Of a stretch of 64,000 bases of DNA, positions 1 through 8,628 are shown in pieces (the first letter of the stretch is position 1; each line of letters begins with the position of its first letter). Both the position numbers and the translations under genes were made by a program. Origin of the DNA: Hujiaoplasma nucleasis. GTDB lineage: Bacteria > Bacillota_I > Bacilli_A > Izemoplasmatales > Hujiaoplasmataceae. The stretch lies in contig NZ_CP051151.1 of the NCBI RefSeq assembly GCF_013745115.1, positions 186,001 through 250,000 of the forward strand, in the 5' to 3' direction. The notes below the pieces were generated by a model, which made no database searches, was not told the origin of the DNA, and saw nothing but the letters and a program-made list of their open reading frames with translations.

Positions 1-1
1 T

Positions 2-94
2 GTTGATTTAGATAATTATAGGGCAAAAAAATTATATGAAAAAATGGGTTTTAAACACATTTACAATCGAATGATTTTTCAAAGAGAAGAATAA
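2..94 (+). CDS. GNAT-family acetyltransferase, C-terminal fragment
   Basis: Only the last 30 codons lie in the window; the start is upstream of base 1. The fragment contains an asparagine followed by an alanine and then YEKMGF, the usual end of a GNAT fold where the acetyl-CoA contacting helix leads into the last strand. The substrate cannot be told from this piece. A terminator follows directly. Confidence 0.6.
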   Translation, partial: VDLDNYRAKKLYEKMGFKHIYNRMIFQREE

Positions 95-114
95 AATTTA
101 ATATCTCGTTAAAG

Positions 115-150
115 ACATTTTCATGATATCCAAATGAAAATGTTTTTTTT
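115..150 (+). terminator. Rho-independent terminator after the GNAT gene
   Basis: A perfect 10-bp stem (115-124 with 134-143) is followed by a run of T. It separates the acetyltransferase from the next operon. Confidence 0.8.
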
Positions 151-170
151 CAATATTTTGTGTTAAAATA

Positions 171-179
171 TGGTAGAAT
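171..179 (+). promoter_or_regulatory. Extended -10 promoter for the envelope operon
   Basis: TGG followed by TAGAAT forms an extended -10 about 25 bases before the ATG at 204. No good -35 is visible, which is usual for extended -10 promoters. Confidence 0.45.
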
Positions 180-203
180 ATCTTATATAGAAAGAGATTT
201 TAT

Positions 204-1523
204 ATGCGAGCAGATAAGATTTTTAATAGTATATTTTACTTTTTATTTTTAAGTTCAATAACTTTATATATTTGGATTAATCATCTTGATTTTATTGGCA
301 TGGGTATTTTTGTTCTTGTCAGTTTTTTTGTTTTGGTTTTTGTCAAAAATACCATTCATGCATTTCCTTATTTCTTTAATATGTTATTTATGATTAGTCA
401 GACTGAATGGAGCCTTGAAAGTATACCTATATTTTTATATGCTTTACCTATTATTTTAGCTATTGGTTTTATCATTCATTATATTCGATTTAGGGATGAA
501 TGGTTTAAAGGCATTTTGACTAAACCTATGTTATTAATGTTTGTGGCTATGGCTTTATCCATTTTTAATTCACAAATTTTGGATCTCAATTTCGTTTTTT
601 ATTTAGTCATTGGATCATTTTATGTTTTGTTATATGTGTTCTTTATTCAAACCATCAAAGGCGATCAGGTTGAATATATCATTAAATTGTTTGTTGTTTT
701 AGGTTTGATGATTTCTTTACAAATTCTAATATATTACATGAATTCAGGAGATATTGCCGAAGCTTTAAGATCTGACAGGGTTAATTTAGGTTGGGGTATT
801 TCTAATTTTGCAGCAACATATTTAATAATGTTTATATCTGCCACAATCTATTATGTGAAAACCAAACCTCAATATATTTTCTTTTCAATAGTTTTAGCCT
901 TTGAAATCCTCATGTTAATCTTTACCTTGTCAAGAGGCGGTGTTTTATCTTTTATTGCTTTGATGCCGTTATTAATTTATTATTTATATCACGGACAAAA
1001 AAACAAATTGTATATTACTTTATATATTCTTATAACTTTAATTATATTAGTGACTGTCTTTATAGTGAGAACTGATTTCTTTTTACCTCTATTTGAGAGA
1101 TTTAAGGATTTGGATTTTAAAGAAGGTAATGGTAGAGTTGAACTTTGGATTCAAGCTTACCATAAATTTCTTGAATATCCTTTAGTGGGGGCAGGATTAT
1201 TTGCTAGGGTTGAAGGTGACTATTTTGGTTTTTATCATAATACATTTATGCACACTTTGGCATCTTTAGGTCTAGTGGGGATGATATCATTACTTTGGCA
1301 AATTATTGTGGTAAGCAAATTATTTTTAAGAAAAATCAATTTAAAAAAATCAATATTATTGATTATTTTGCTTGGAGCAAATATACATGGAATGGTTGAT
1401 AACGTATATTTTATGCCTCACTTTATGGTTATATTCTTTGCAATAGTTGCTGTTGTAGAAGTAGATGAACACGAACGTTTAAATCAACCCTATATATGGA
1501 GGTTGTCAAATGTCAAAAAATAG
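204..1523 (+). CDS. O-antigen ligase / polymerase-like membrane protein (Wzy_C type)
   Basis: This 439-residue protein is almost wholly membrane-spanning, with about 10-12 hydrophobic segments. A longer extracytoplasmic loop near residues 290-345 contains GRVELWIQAYHKFLEYPLVGAG and later FYHNTF, the R/E...P..G.G and H-N-x-F pattern of the O-antigen ligase/polymerase (Wzy_C) family. Such proteins join or polymerise lipid-linked glycans on the outer face of the membrane. The substrate cannot be read from sequence; in a monoderm a surface polysaccharide is more likely than LPS. It heads a five-gene operon and overlaps the next gene by 14 bases. Confidence 0.7.
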   Translation: MRADKIFNSIFYFLFLSSITLYIWINHLDFIGMGIFVLVSFFVLVFVKNTIHAFPYFFNMLFMISQTEWSLESIPIFLYALPIILAIGFIIHYIRFRDEWFKGILTKPMLLMFVAMALSIFNSQILDLNFVFYLVIGSFYVLLYVFFIQTIKGDQVEYIIKLFVVLGLMISLQILIYYMNSGDIAEALRSDRVNLGWGISNFAATYLIMFISATIYYVKTKPQYIFFSIVLAFEILMLIFTLSRGGVLSFIALMPLLIYYLYHGQKNKLYITLYILITLIILVTVFIVRTDFFLPLFERFKDLDFKEGNGRVELWIQAYHKFLEYPLVGAGLFARVEGDYFGFYHNTFMHTLASLGLVGMISLLWQIIVVSKLFLRKINLKKSILLIILLGANIHGMVDNVYFMPHFMVIFFAIVAVVEVDEHERLNQPYIWRLSNVKK

Positions 1524-2433
1524 GCCTATGAAATCTGAAAAAAGAATGTTTTTATCTTTTATTCTTAATTTCATTTTTACAGTTTTTGAATTTTTTGGTG
1601 GACTAATTACCGGTTCAATTGCTTTGTTAAGTGATGCGGTTCATGATTTGGGTGATTCTATTTCAATAGGTGTTGCTATAATTCTCGAAAAAAAATCAAA
1701 GCAAAAACCTGATTATAAATACACTTATGGTTATTATCGGTTTTCTTTGTTAGGAGGATTGATTTCATCTATTATATTGATAGTTGGATCAACCTTAATC
1801 ATTTATAGGGCCATAGAAAGGCTATTTAATCCTCAAGATCTTATGAATCCTGAGTTATTAATTGTATTTGCTGTCATTGGTGTTATAGTAAATGGTTTGG
1901 CTGCTTTTAATGCTTCAAAAGGACATAGTATCAATGAAAAAGTGATTTCATTACATTTGCTAGAAGATGTTTTTGGATGGGTTGCTTTATTAATAGCGGC
2001 CTTACTCATTAATATTTTTAATATACCTATTATTGATACTATTTTATCTTTATTATTTAGTATATATATTATCATTCACGTTGCTAGAAATTTAAAAAGT
2101 ATCTTAGAAGTGTTTTTAGAGAAAGCTCCAAAATCTCCAAAAATATCCCAAATTAAAAATTCGCTTGTGCAAATTGATGATGTGGTTGATATTCACCATG
2201 TTCATTATTGGACTTTAGAGGGGTCCATACCAATTATTACCTTACATGTTACACTTAAGTCAGGGCAAGAAGATCAAAGTATAATTAAAATTCAAAGAGA
2301 AATTCATTATAAGCTTCACGACTTAGGGATTGATCACGCTACGATTCAAATCGAATTTGAAGGACTAGAATGCGTTGGTGAAGACTGCTCAAATATTAAT
2401 GTAGAAAATAATCATCATCACCATCACCATTAA
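1510..2433 (+). CDS. Cation diffusion facilitator (Zn/Co/Cd-type) exporter with His tail
   Basis: This is a 307-residue CDF transporter with six membrane segments. It carries the TM2 metal site D42/H45/D49 and the TM5 site H149/D153, then a cytoplasmic ferredoxin-like domain from about residue 205 with the HHVHYWTLEG motif typical of the family. It exports divalent metal (usually zinc) in exchange for protons. The protein ends in six consecutive histidines encoded by alternating CAT and CAC, probably a natural metal-sensing or chelating tail. The start overlaps the preceding gene and has a GGAGG ribosome binding site. Confidence 0.88.
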   Translation: MSKNRPMKSEKRMFLSFILNFIFTVFEFFGGLITGSIALLSDAVHDLGDSISIGVAIILEKKSKQKPDYKYTYGYYRFSLLGGLISSIILIVGSTLIIYRAIERLFNPQDLMNPELLIVFAVIGVIVNGLAAFNASKGHSINEKVISLHLLEDVFGWVALLIAALLINIFNIPIIDTILSLLFSIYIIIHVARNLKSILEVFLEKAPKSPKISQIKNSLVQIDDVVDIHHVHYWTLEGSIPIITLHVTLKSGQEDQSIIKIQREIHYKLHDLGIDHATIQIEFEGLECVGEDCSNINVENNHHHHHH

Positions 2434-2442
2434 GGAGGTCAC

Positions 2443-3519
2443 ATGGATTTATTCTTAGAGCAACTAAAAGAGAGACTTTTAGATCATGATATTAGTGATA
2501 AACTTCTAAATCAAATTTTAAGTGATTATCAAAAGAAAATTGAAAAAAACCCTAATAGTGTTGATGATGTCGGAGTTGTGACAGAAAAACTGATTAAAAC
2601 CTATGATTTAAAACTTAAAGAAGATACAAATAGAGAGATATCGACTATCATTGCTTTTGCCCCTTTTATTAGTATAGTTCTATATTTATCTTTAGGATTC
2701 TTTTTTGATTTATGGCATCCTGGTTGGCTTGTTTTTATAGCTGTACCTATTATTTTATTGATTTTCTCGGTTTTTCATGATGATATTTCTTTAGGTTTCT
2801 TAGCTTTAATTCCTTTTATCATAATTACCAGTTATTTCTTTGTTGGCTTTTATTTTGGATTATGGCATCCGACTTGGTTGATTTTTATGTTATTACCAGT
2901 GATAGGCGTTTTTTCAAGATATAAGAAAAGATCATTAAAATTTTTGCTATACACCCTAAGTCCTTTTCTAACCATATCTATATATATTATTCTTGGAAGC
3001 CAATTCCATTTATGGTCCAGATTATGGGTTATCTTTCTAATAGTACCTATGTTGGCTTGCTTAGAAGAAGAAAATAGAAAACGATTATTTATATGTGAAG
3101 GATCTTTATCTGTAGCTTTAATCGTTGGTATTGTTACTCCATTTTTCACACCTTTATGGAGTTTATCTTTTATTGGTTTAGCAGTTCCCTTAATTGCAAT
3201 GGTAGCTATGGGAGAAGATAGTATCATTAAATTTAAAAAAGATAATATTATTGATTTGGCTTTATTCATTGCTTTAAGTGTCATCTATGTAGTCTTAGGA
3301 ATAGTTTTTAATGCTTGGGCATATGCATGGATGATTTTCCTAATTTTTCCTGCTTATGAGATTTTAGATCAGTCACCTAATCATTTTAAATTTTATTATA
3401 TAATGCCCTTTATTTCTATTGCGATATTCTTCTCATTAGGTTATTTTCTTAATGGATGGGCTTATTCTTGGACAGCTTTTTTAATAATACCTATACTTAT
3501 TTTTGTAGAAAGAGACTAA
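2443..3519 (+). CDS. Membrane protein with HAAS-like N-terminus and six two-helix repeats
   Basis: No named family is recognised with confidence. Residues 1-60 form a charged helical domain (LEQLKERL...LSDYQKKI) like the HAAS/DUF1700 signalling domains fused to membrane proteins. The rest is about six units of roughly 50 residues, each an LG-hydrophobic segment, a W-x3-W turn and a helix ending in Pro. The turns lie near residues 90, 140, 190, 238, 291 and 338, and the first two read LWHPGW and LWHPTW. Twelve membrane helices are likely. The gene lies 9 bases after the CDF gene and 4 before the next. A sensory or regulatory membrane role is only a guess. Confidence 0.6.
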   Translation: MDLFLEQLKERLLDHDISDKLLNQILSDYQKKIEKNPNSVDDVGVVTEKLIKTYDLKLKEDTNREISTIIAFAPFISIVLYLSLGFFFDLWHPGWLVFIAVPIILLIFSVFHDDISLGFLALIPFIIITSYFFVGFYFGLWHPTWLIFMLLPVIGVFSRYKKRSLKFLLYTLSPFLTISIYIILGSQFHLWSRLWVIFLIVPMLACLEEENRKRLFICEGSLSVALIVGIVTPFFTPLWSLSFIGLAVPLIAMVAMGEDSIIKFKKDNIIDLALFIALSVIYVVLGIVFNAWAYAWMIFLIFPAYEILDQSPNHFKFYYIMPFISIAIFFSLGYFLNGWAYSWTAFLIIPILIFVERD

Positions 3520-3523
3520 CTAT

Positions 3524-4315
3524 ATGACAAATAAAAAACGGATATGGGAATTAGATTTTTTAAGAGGATTAGCTATTATTATGATGGTCTTTGATCATAT
3601 CATGTATGATTTTGCTTATCTGCCTGGTTATTTTTCCAATTTTTATGATGTGAATCATCCATTGTTTAACTGGCTCAATGATTTTGCTAGATTATATTGG
3701 AATTCTACGTTAAGGTTCTTTGGTAGAGAATTCTTTGTGCTTTTATTTTTACTTATTTCTGGGATTAGTTTTACCTTTAGTAAAGATAATTTTAAGCGTG
3801 GTGGTAAAATGTTAGCTGTTGCATTGATAATCACTTTGGTGACATATTTGATTGATCAAGCTTTAGGCTTTGGAGTTCTCATTATTTTTGGTGTTATTCA
3901 TATGTTTGCAGTTAATACCTTAATCACTGCGTTGATAAGGAAATTCATAAAAAGTGAGATTATTATATTATTCATTGGTATGTTGATTATTACTTTGTCA
4001 ATTATTTATGACTTATTTAACGTTTATTCAATAAGCTTATCATTGCAAACACTTCCTAAAATCATCATTGGTATCAATTCTTTTGGTGCTGACCATTTTG
4101 GAATATTACCTTACTTAGGTATTATATTGATTGGTACAGTCATTGGAAAAATCTTTTACCAAAATAGGGTATCATTAATACCACAAGTTGAAATGAAGGA
4201 AAACAATATTTTTAGAATAGCAGGTCGCTATTCACTCTATATTTATGTTTTACATCAACCATTAGTCTTAGTTTTGGTTCTTGGATTTGCATACTTATTT
4301 GGATATAGATTCTAA
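3524..4315 (+). CDS. DUF1624 / HGSNAT-like membrane acyltransferase family protein
   Basis: A 263-residue polytopic protein that begins RIWELDFLRGLAIIMMVFDH, the signature of the heparan-alpha-glucosaminide N-acetyltransferase catalytic family (DUF1624), with its LRG motif and the conserved D-H in the first helix. Characterised relatives move acetyl groups from cytosolic acetyl-CoA across the membrane to amino sugars. Here it may acylate a surface glycan made with the polymerase at the head of the operon. It is shorter than eukaryotic relatives, like most bacterial DUF1624 proteins. The acceptor is unknown. Confidence 0.7.
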   Translation: MTNKKRIWELDFLRGLAIIMMVFDHIMYDFAYLPGYFSNFYDVNHPLFNWLNDFARLYWNSTLRFFGREFFVLLFLLISGISFTFSKDNFKRGGKMLAVALIITLVTYLIDQALGFGVLIIFGVIHMFAVNTLITALIRKFIKSEIIILFIGMLIITLSIIYDLFNVYSISLSLQTLPKIIIGINSFGADHFGILPYLGIILIGTVIGKIFYQNRVSLIPQVEMKENNIFRIAGRYSLYIYVLHQPLVLVLVLGFAYLFGYRF

Positions 4316-4327
4316 GGAGAGATAGAA

Positions 4328-5935
4328 ATGAAAGTAGATTTAACGTTATATCAAACATTATCAAAATCAGCTTCAAAGTATGGTCATAGAAACGCTTTGC
4401 TATTTAGAGGAAAGTATCTTTCATATGATGAACTTATGCGTAAGATTGATTATTTAGCTACTGGTTTATCTGAATATGGATTAAGTAAAGGAGATTCTAT
4501 AACCTTTGCCATGCCAAATGTTTTTGAGGCAGTTTTTGGTTTTTATGCAAGTTCTAAATTGGGTTTAAAATGTCATATGGTTCATCCAGTGACTCCTGTA
4601 ATTCAAATGAAGAAATATATGCTTGAAACAAAGAGTAAAACTTTGGTTATACTTGATACTTTTTTTGATCATTACAAGGATTTATTGGAAGACCAAGAAA
4701 TTAATATTTTCTTAGTGAATCCAATGACAGAATTCAATGTAGTCATGAAAACTATATATAAGCTAATTAATCGAAAAAAACTTAAAATCCCTCAAAATTT
4801 ACAAGTTAGAAAGTTTAGTGACTTGTATATTAAACAAGTTGTAAATGTCAGCAATATAAATCCTATGTCCACTGCAGTATATCTTCATAGTGGGGGTACT
4901 TCTGGACAACCAAAAACCATAGAGTTGTCTCATCAAGCCATAAATTATTTAGCTGACCAAACTTCTTATATTATGGATATTGATGATTTTGAAAATTTAC
5001 ATATGCTTGCTGTACTTCCTATGTTTCATGGTTTTGGGTTGTGTATGGGTATTCATGCTATGCTCATTAATGGTGGTGTGAATACATTGATGCCTAAATT
5101 TAATGCTAAGGAAGCAGTTAACTTAATAGCTAAGAATCAAATTAACTTTTTAATAGGTGTACCTTCCCTATTTGAAAGTTTGTTAAAACAAGCAGCTTTT
5201 AATTCTGAAAAAATGAAACATGTCAAACAGGCTTTTATTGGTGGAGATTACGTCAGTATGGACTTGAAGAAACGTTTTGATGAACAAATGATGAAGAATC
5301 AATCTCCTGCAAGATTATTGGAAGGCTATGGTTTAACAGAAGTTGTGACTGTTTGCTGTGTCAATACACTAAAAGAACATAATCCTTTATCGGTTGGAAA
5401 AGCACTTCCAGGTATCGAAATCGCTATAAAAGCTTTAGAATCAGAAGAAATATTAGATATAAATCAAGATGGCGAAATTATTGTGAGTGGTCCAACCAAT
5501 ATGAACGGTTATTTAAATGATACTAAAGCTAGTCAAGCAACTTTCTTTAAATACAATAATAAAATTTGGGTAAAGACTGGCGACTTGGGTTACATTGATG
5601 AGAATGGCTATATTCATTTTAAACAAAGGTTAAAACGTATCATCAAAGTATTGGGTATTCCAGTACTACCAGGTGAAATTGAAAACTTCTTGATGGATTA
5701 TGAGCAAATCAGTGAAGTATGTGCAGTATCAAAAACTGATGATGAAAAGGGTAATGTCGTTAAATTATTTATTGTTTGGAATGATGAAAATAGTATTCTT
5801 GAAGAAGCTGAAATTAAGCAAGCAATTAAAGATAATATATCCGTTTATGCTGTTCCTAAAGAAATCGTTATTCTCAAGGAACTACCAAAGACTGTGATTG
5901 GAAAAACTGATGTCATTGCTTTAGAAAAAATGTAA
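4328..5935 (+). CDS. AMP-forming acyl-CoA synthetase / ligase
   Basis: A complete 535-residue ANL-superfamily enzyme. It has the phosphate-binding loop HSGGTSGQPK from residue 187, the A5 motif GYGLTE, the A7 motif KTGDLGYIDENGY, a hinge-like KRIIKVLG and a C-terminal PKTVIGKTD stretch whose lysine is the usual adenylation residue. It activates a carboxylic acid as acyl-AMP and then transfers it, normally to CoA. The fatty-acid-type layout suggests a medium- or long-chain substrate, which is an inference. It closes the envelope operon. The convergent TetR gene could be its regulator, since many TetR proteins sense acyl-CoA. Confidence 0.8.
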   Translation: MKVDLTLYQTLSKSASKYGHRNALLFRGKYLSYDELMRKIDYLATGLSEYGLSKGDSITFAMPNVFEAVFGFYASSKLGLKCHMVHPVTPVIQMKKYMLETKSKTLVILDTFFDHYKDLLEDQEINIFLVNPMTEFNVVMKTIYKLINRKKLKIPQNLQVRKFSDLYIKQVVNVSNINPMSTAVYLHSGGTSGQPKTIELSHQAINYLADQTSYIMDIDDFENLHMLAVLPMFHGFGLCMGIHAMLINGGVNTLMPKFNAKEAVNLIAKNQINFLIGVPSLFESLLKQAAFNSEKMKHVKQAFIGGDYVSMDLKKRFDEQMMKNQSPARLLEGYGLTEVVTVCCVNTLKEHNPLSVGKALPGIEIAIKALESEEILDINQDGEIIVSGPTNMNGYLNDTKASQATFFKYNNKIWVKTGDLGYIDENGYIHFKQRLKRIIKVLGIPVLPGEIENFLMDYEQISEVCAVSKTDDEKGNVVKLFIVWNDENSILEEAEIKQAIKDNISVYAVPKEIVILKELPKTVIGKTDVIALEKM

Positions 5936-5940
5936 TAAAA

Positions 5941-5972
5941 AAAACTCTTAAATCGACGATTTAAGAGTTTTA
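5941..5972. terminator. Bidirectional terminator between ligase and TetR gene
   Basis: A near-perfect palindrome (5941-5955 with 5957-5971) with A-rich and T-rich flanks can stop transcription from both convergent genes. Confidence 0.85.
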
Positions 5973-5979
5973 TTTATGT

Positions 5980-6552
5980 CTAAAATAATCTTTGGTCTAA
6001 GTTTTTAAAATAGAACATTACAAGATCTGATAGTAGAATTTTAATTTTTTGTTGATTATCAATATTGGTCTTAAAAATATAAAATACAGCTTCAACGAAA
6101 CTCTTTGATATTACTTCTAAGAAAGACCGAGTGAATTGACCTGGATAATATTCACTTAAACTAGTAATTATTAAATTCTCAATTTGAGATTTCAGTTTAT
6201 GATGATGAGTACCAGAAGAATTAAAAATCATAATGAAAATTTCTTTGATGTAAGGGTTAGTCACGTGTATGACATATTGAATAATTTTATCTAACTCTTC
6301 CTTAGAGTGAATTTTCTTCAAGTTCGTATTCTTATCAAAGTCAGCCAACAGATCTATCGCTTGTTGGGCAGGAATAAGAATGGCGTTAAATAAGGACTGT
6401 TTATTTGGGTAGTACCTATAGATGTTTCCTACTGTAATATTCGCATTTTTAGCGATGTCTCTCATATTTGCTGATTGATAATCTTTATTATAAAATTCTA
6501 AGATAGCACTTTCTATGATGGCTTCTCTAACACTTTCTTTTAAAACTTGCAC
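5980..6552 (-). CDS. TetR-family transcriptional regulator
   Basis: A 190-residue repressor. Residues about 8-55 hold the TetR helix-turn-helix, MRDIAKNANITVGNIYRYYPNK, with the typical tyrosines and NK; the rest is a helical ligand-binding domain. It starts with GTG, chosen because AAAGGAGG lies at the right distance upstream on the minus strand. Its promoter has an inverted repeat just after the -10, so it probably represses itself. The half-site recurs before the next gene (6760). Likely targets are its own gene and the membrane protein at 6760; the ligand is unknown. Confidence 0.85.
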   Translation of the reverse strand: MQVLKESVREAIIESAILEFYNKDYQSANMRDIAKNANITVGNIYRYYPNKQSLFNAILIPAQQAIDLLADFDKNTNLKKIHSKEELDKIIQYVIHVTNPYIKEIFIMIFNSSGTHHHKLKSQIENLIITSLSEYYPGQFTRSFLEVISKSFVEAVFYIFKTNIDNQQKIKILLSDLVMFYFKNLDQRLF

Positions 6553-6578
6553 GATAAACCTCCTTTATCATGAAGATT

Positions 6579-6601
6579 AGATAAATTGAATTCATTTATC
6601 T
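6579..6601. promoter_or_regulatory. Probable TetR operator
   Basis: The inverted repeat AGATAAAT - 7 bases - ATTTATCT is centred on GAATTC. It lies just downstream of the minus-strand -10 of the regulator gene, the position expected for autorepression. Confidence 0.55.
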
Positions 6602-6607
6602 ACCCAT

Positions 6608-6636
6608 ATTATACAAAAATAATCATGCTTATGCAA
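6608..6636 (-). promoter_or_regulatory. Promoter of the TetR gene
   Basis: On the minus strand, TTGCAT (6631-6636) and TATAAT (6608-6613) are separated by exactly 17 bases. The inverted repeat begins about six bases beyond the -10. Confidence 0.7.
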
Positions 6637-6674
6637 TTATTTTGGTTTGACATAAGTCTAACAATCTTAAATAA

Positions 6675-6686
6675 AGATAAATTGAA
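6675..6686 (+). repeat. Second copy of the operator half-site
   Basis: AGATAAATTGAA repeats the 12 bases at 6579-6590. It lies 18 bases before the -35 of the promoter for the gene at 6760, and no matching inverted arm is evident here. Confidence 0.4.
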
Positions 6687-6704
6687 CAAAAACAGTGTCT
6701 ATTA

Positions 6705-6733
6705 TTGACAGGCCCTATTTTTAGTTATATAAT
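6705..6733 (+). promoter_or_regulatory. Perfect consensus sigma-A promoter
   Basis: TTGACA (6705-6710), a 17-base spacer and TATAAT (6728-6733): an exact match to consensus. It should drive the gene at 6760 strongly unless repressed. Confidence 0.85.
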
Positions 6734-6759
6734 TTTAATATATATTGAGAGGTGGGTTT

Positions 6760-7923
6760 ATGAAGAAATTTTTTGGAAACATCTATATTTTTGTAGCATT
6801 GTTACTATCTTCATTGGTGGCTGTTCCTTGGAACAATTTTTCTGTGTGGGGATTGGATATTGATTTCTTATTGACATTAAGAAACAATGAATTTAAAATC
6901 AAACTTGGTATTTTGATTTTTATATTCATTGTAAGTTTAATTTTCCTTTTTGTTACACGAAGTGAGTTTAAGAAAAATAAAAAAGTAACAAGAGTTCCTA
7001 GTTTCGCCGCAACTGTTCCATTGCTAACTTACGGCTTTGCCTTTTTAAGTCATGTAACCTACGTCATCTACTCAAATACTAATTTAGCATTAGGAATTGG
7101 CATGAGCAATTTAAATTCAATTTTATTAATTGCTGGCGGAGCATTGATTGTTTTATCAATTATATTTATACATCTATTCATTCGTTCATTTAAAAATGTT
7201 AAAAACCGAGGAAGATTAATCTACTTTATTTTATTCTCACTTTACGCTGGAATTTTTGCTGCAGCAGCGTACCTTTTTAGAGTTTATAGGACGAGTAATT
7301 ACACAGGAATGAGCGCCAAATATATGGCTTTAATGATACCAATTATGTTAGTCTTATATATCTTCCACTTAATTATTGTTATCAAAAAATCTCATGAAGA
7401 TTCTTTAGAAAGTAATATTAATGAAGAACCTTTAGATGAAATTATTATTTCAGAGAATCAAGAAATCGCATCTAAAACAAATAGAATTAACGATGACTTA
7501 TATCAAGAAGTCAAAGTAGATCCTGAATTCTCTAAACAAAACAAACAAAGAAGTAAACCAAATTCTATTGAGTATTATATAGAAAAACCAAAAATGTTCA
7601 AACCATTGAATCCTACTTTTGATAAACTTGTTGCGCATGTAAGGGAATTTCCAGATGTTATTAGTAAATTAGAAGAAGACAAGATTACTTTCTATGTGGC
7701 AAGAAGACCATTTTTGGTCTTAATGAATTATGGCGATTATTATCGAATGGCCTTTAGGTATGAATTAGAAGAAGGTATCAGGCTAATCATTAAGTATCCT
7801 ACAATTTCTAAGAATAAGTCTACTAGAGAAGAGCTTTGGTTTAAAGCAAATAATTATGGAGATCTTCCGAAAGAAGTCATTTATAAAATAGTTAAGAATG
7901 CTTATGATGTTGTTTCAAATTAA
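6760..7923 (+). CDS. Unknown membrane protein with cytoplasmic C-terminal domain
   Basis: No family is recognised. The ATG at 6760 is preferred over the upstream in-frame TTG because AGAGGTGG would be the ribosome binding site. The N-terminal half has six to seven hydrophobic helices. It is followed by a polar linker of about 60 residues and a compact C-terminal domain of about 110 residues (from about FDKLVAHVREFP) that alternates predicted strands and helices, with aromatic and charged residues at its end. It is transcribed alone between a consensus promoter and a strong terminator, next to a TetR gene. High expression and TetR control are inferred. Confidence 0.65.
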   Translation: MKKFFGNIYIFVALLLSSLVAVPWNNFSVWGLDIDFLLTLRNNEFKIKLGILIFIFIVSLIFLFVTRSEFKKNKKVTRVPSFAATVPLLTYGFAFLSHVTYVIYSNTNLALGIGMSNLNSILLIAGGALIVLSIIFIHLFIRSFKNVKNRGRLIYFILFSLYAGIFAAAAYLFRVYRTSNYTGMSAKYMALMIPIMLVLYIFHLIIVIKKSHEDSLESNINEEPLDEIIISENQEIASKTNRINDDLYQEVKVDPEFSKQNKQRSKPNSIEYYIEKPKMFKPLNPTFDKLVAHVREFPDVISKLEEDKITFYVARRPFLVLMNYGDYYRMAFRYELEEGIRLIIKYPTISKNKSTREELWFKANNYGDLPKEVIYKIVKNAYDVVSN

Positions 7924-7932
7924 ATAAATATG

Positions 7933-7966
7933 AGCCGATAAGACTTGTCTTATCGGCTTTTTCTTT
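7933..7966 (+). terminator. Rho-independent terminator
   Basis: An 11-bp perfect stem (7933-7943 with 7948-7958) with a CTTG tetraloop is followed by a T tract. It isolates the membrane-protein gene from the purine operon. Confidence 0.9.
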
Positions 7967-8017
7967 AATTAATTAATGAATTATTTTTAAATACATATAG
8001 TATGGATTTAATATATA

Positions 8018-8026
8018 TGTTATAAT
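8018..8026 (+). promoter_or_regulatory. Extended -10 promoter of the purine operon
   Basis: TGT followed by TATAAT lies 44 bases before the first gene, with no convincing -35. It is the only good promoter seen ahead of a run of 19 co-directional genes. The leader is too short to hold a purine riboswitch. Confidence 0.6.
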
Positions 8027-8069
8027 AACTGTTAAAGAATTTAGTAAAATCCATTTTTAGAAGGTTTTT

Positions 8070-8624
8070 ATGACGGACGGAATTATTCTTGCGGGTGGCT
8101 ATTCTAAGCGACTCGGACAAAACAAAATGAATATTATTTTTAAAAATAAACCAGTCATTATACATACCATTGAACATATGAAATCAGTATGTGAGAATAT
8201 TTATGTTGTGACAGGTTTTTACCATGACGAAATTAAGAAAGTTCTTAAAGATTTAGATGATATTCATCTAATCTATAACCCTGATTATGAACAAGGTATG
8301 TTTAGATCAATTCAAAAGGGTGTAGAATGCGTTGAAAATGACTTTTTTATCATTCCGGGAGATTATCCATTGGTTGATAAATCAATATATGAAAAAATGA
8401 AGCTAGGCCATGCGGGGATACGTGTGCCTAGCTTTTCTTTTAAATTAGGTCACCCTATATATTTTGACTACTCTTATAAAAAGATGATTTTAAATACTAA
8501 AAAACAGGATTTAAAATCTTTTAGAAACCAATACAATTTTGAAATAATCGAAGTGAATAATTCATCAATTTTATTTGATATAGATACTATGGATGATGTA
8601 AAAATATTGAAAGAAAAGGAGTGA
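8070..8624 (+). CDS. mocA: MocA-type molybdenum cofactor nucleotidyltransferase
   Basis: A 184-residue nucleotidyltransferase of the MobA/MocA fold. LAGGYSKRLGQNK (residues 7-19) is the NTP-binding loop, and PGDYPLVD is the metal/substrate motif of this family (MocA/YgfJ). It attaches CMP or a related nucleotide to molybdopterin to finish the cofactor of xanthine-dehydrogenase-type enzymes. As first gene of the operon it fits the two molybdenum hydroxylases that follow. Whether the nucleotide is CTP cannot be told by eye. Confidence 0.82.
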   Translation: MTDGIILAGGYSKRLGQNKMNIIFKNKPVIIHTIEHMKSVCENIYVVTGFYHDEIKKVLKDLDDIHLIYNPDYEQGMFRSIQKGVECVENDFFIIPGDYPLVDKSIYEKMKLGHAGIRVPSFSFKLGHPIYFDYSYKKMILNTKKQDLKSFRNQYNFEIIEVNNSSILFDIDTMDDVKILKEKE

Positions 8625-8628
8625 TATT

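Noticed and set aside
204-1523. Proof of an LPS outer membrane from the O-antigen-ligase-like protein
   Set aside because: Wzy_C proteins also occur in monoderms for other glycans; lipoprotein and promoter style here is Gram-positive-like.
7967-8069. Purine or molybdenum cofactor riboswitch ahead of the purine operon
   Set aside because: Only about 40 bases lie between the -10 and the first ATG, with no conserved junctions or paired stems of the required size.
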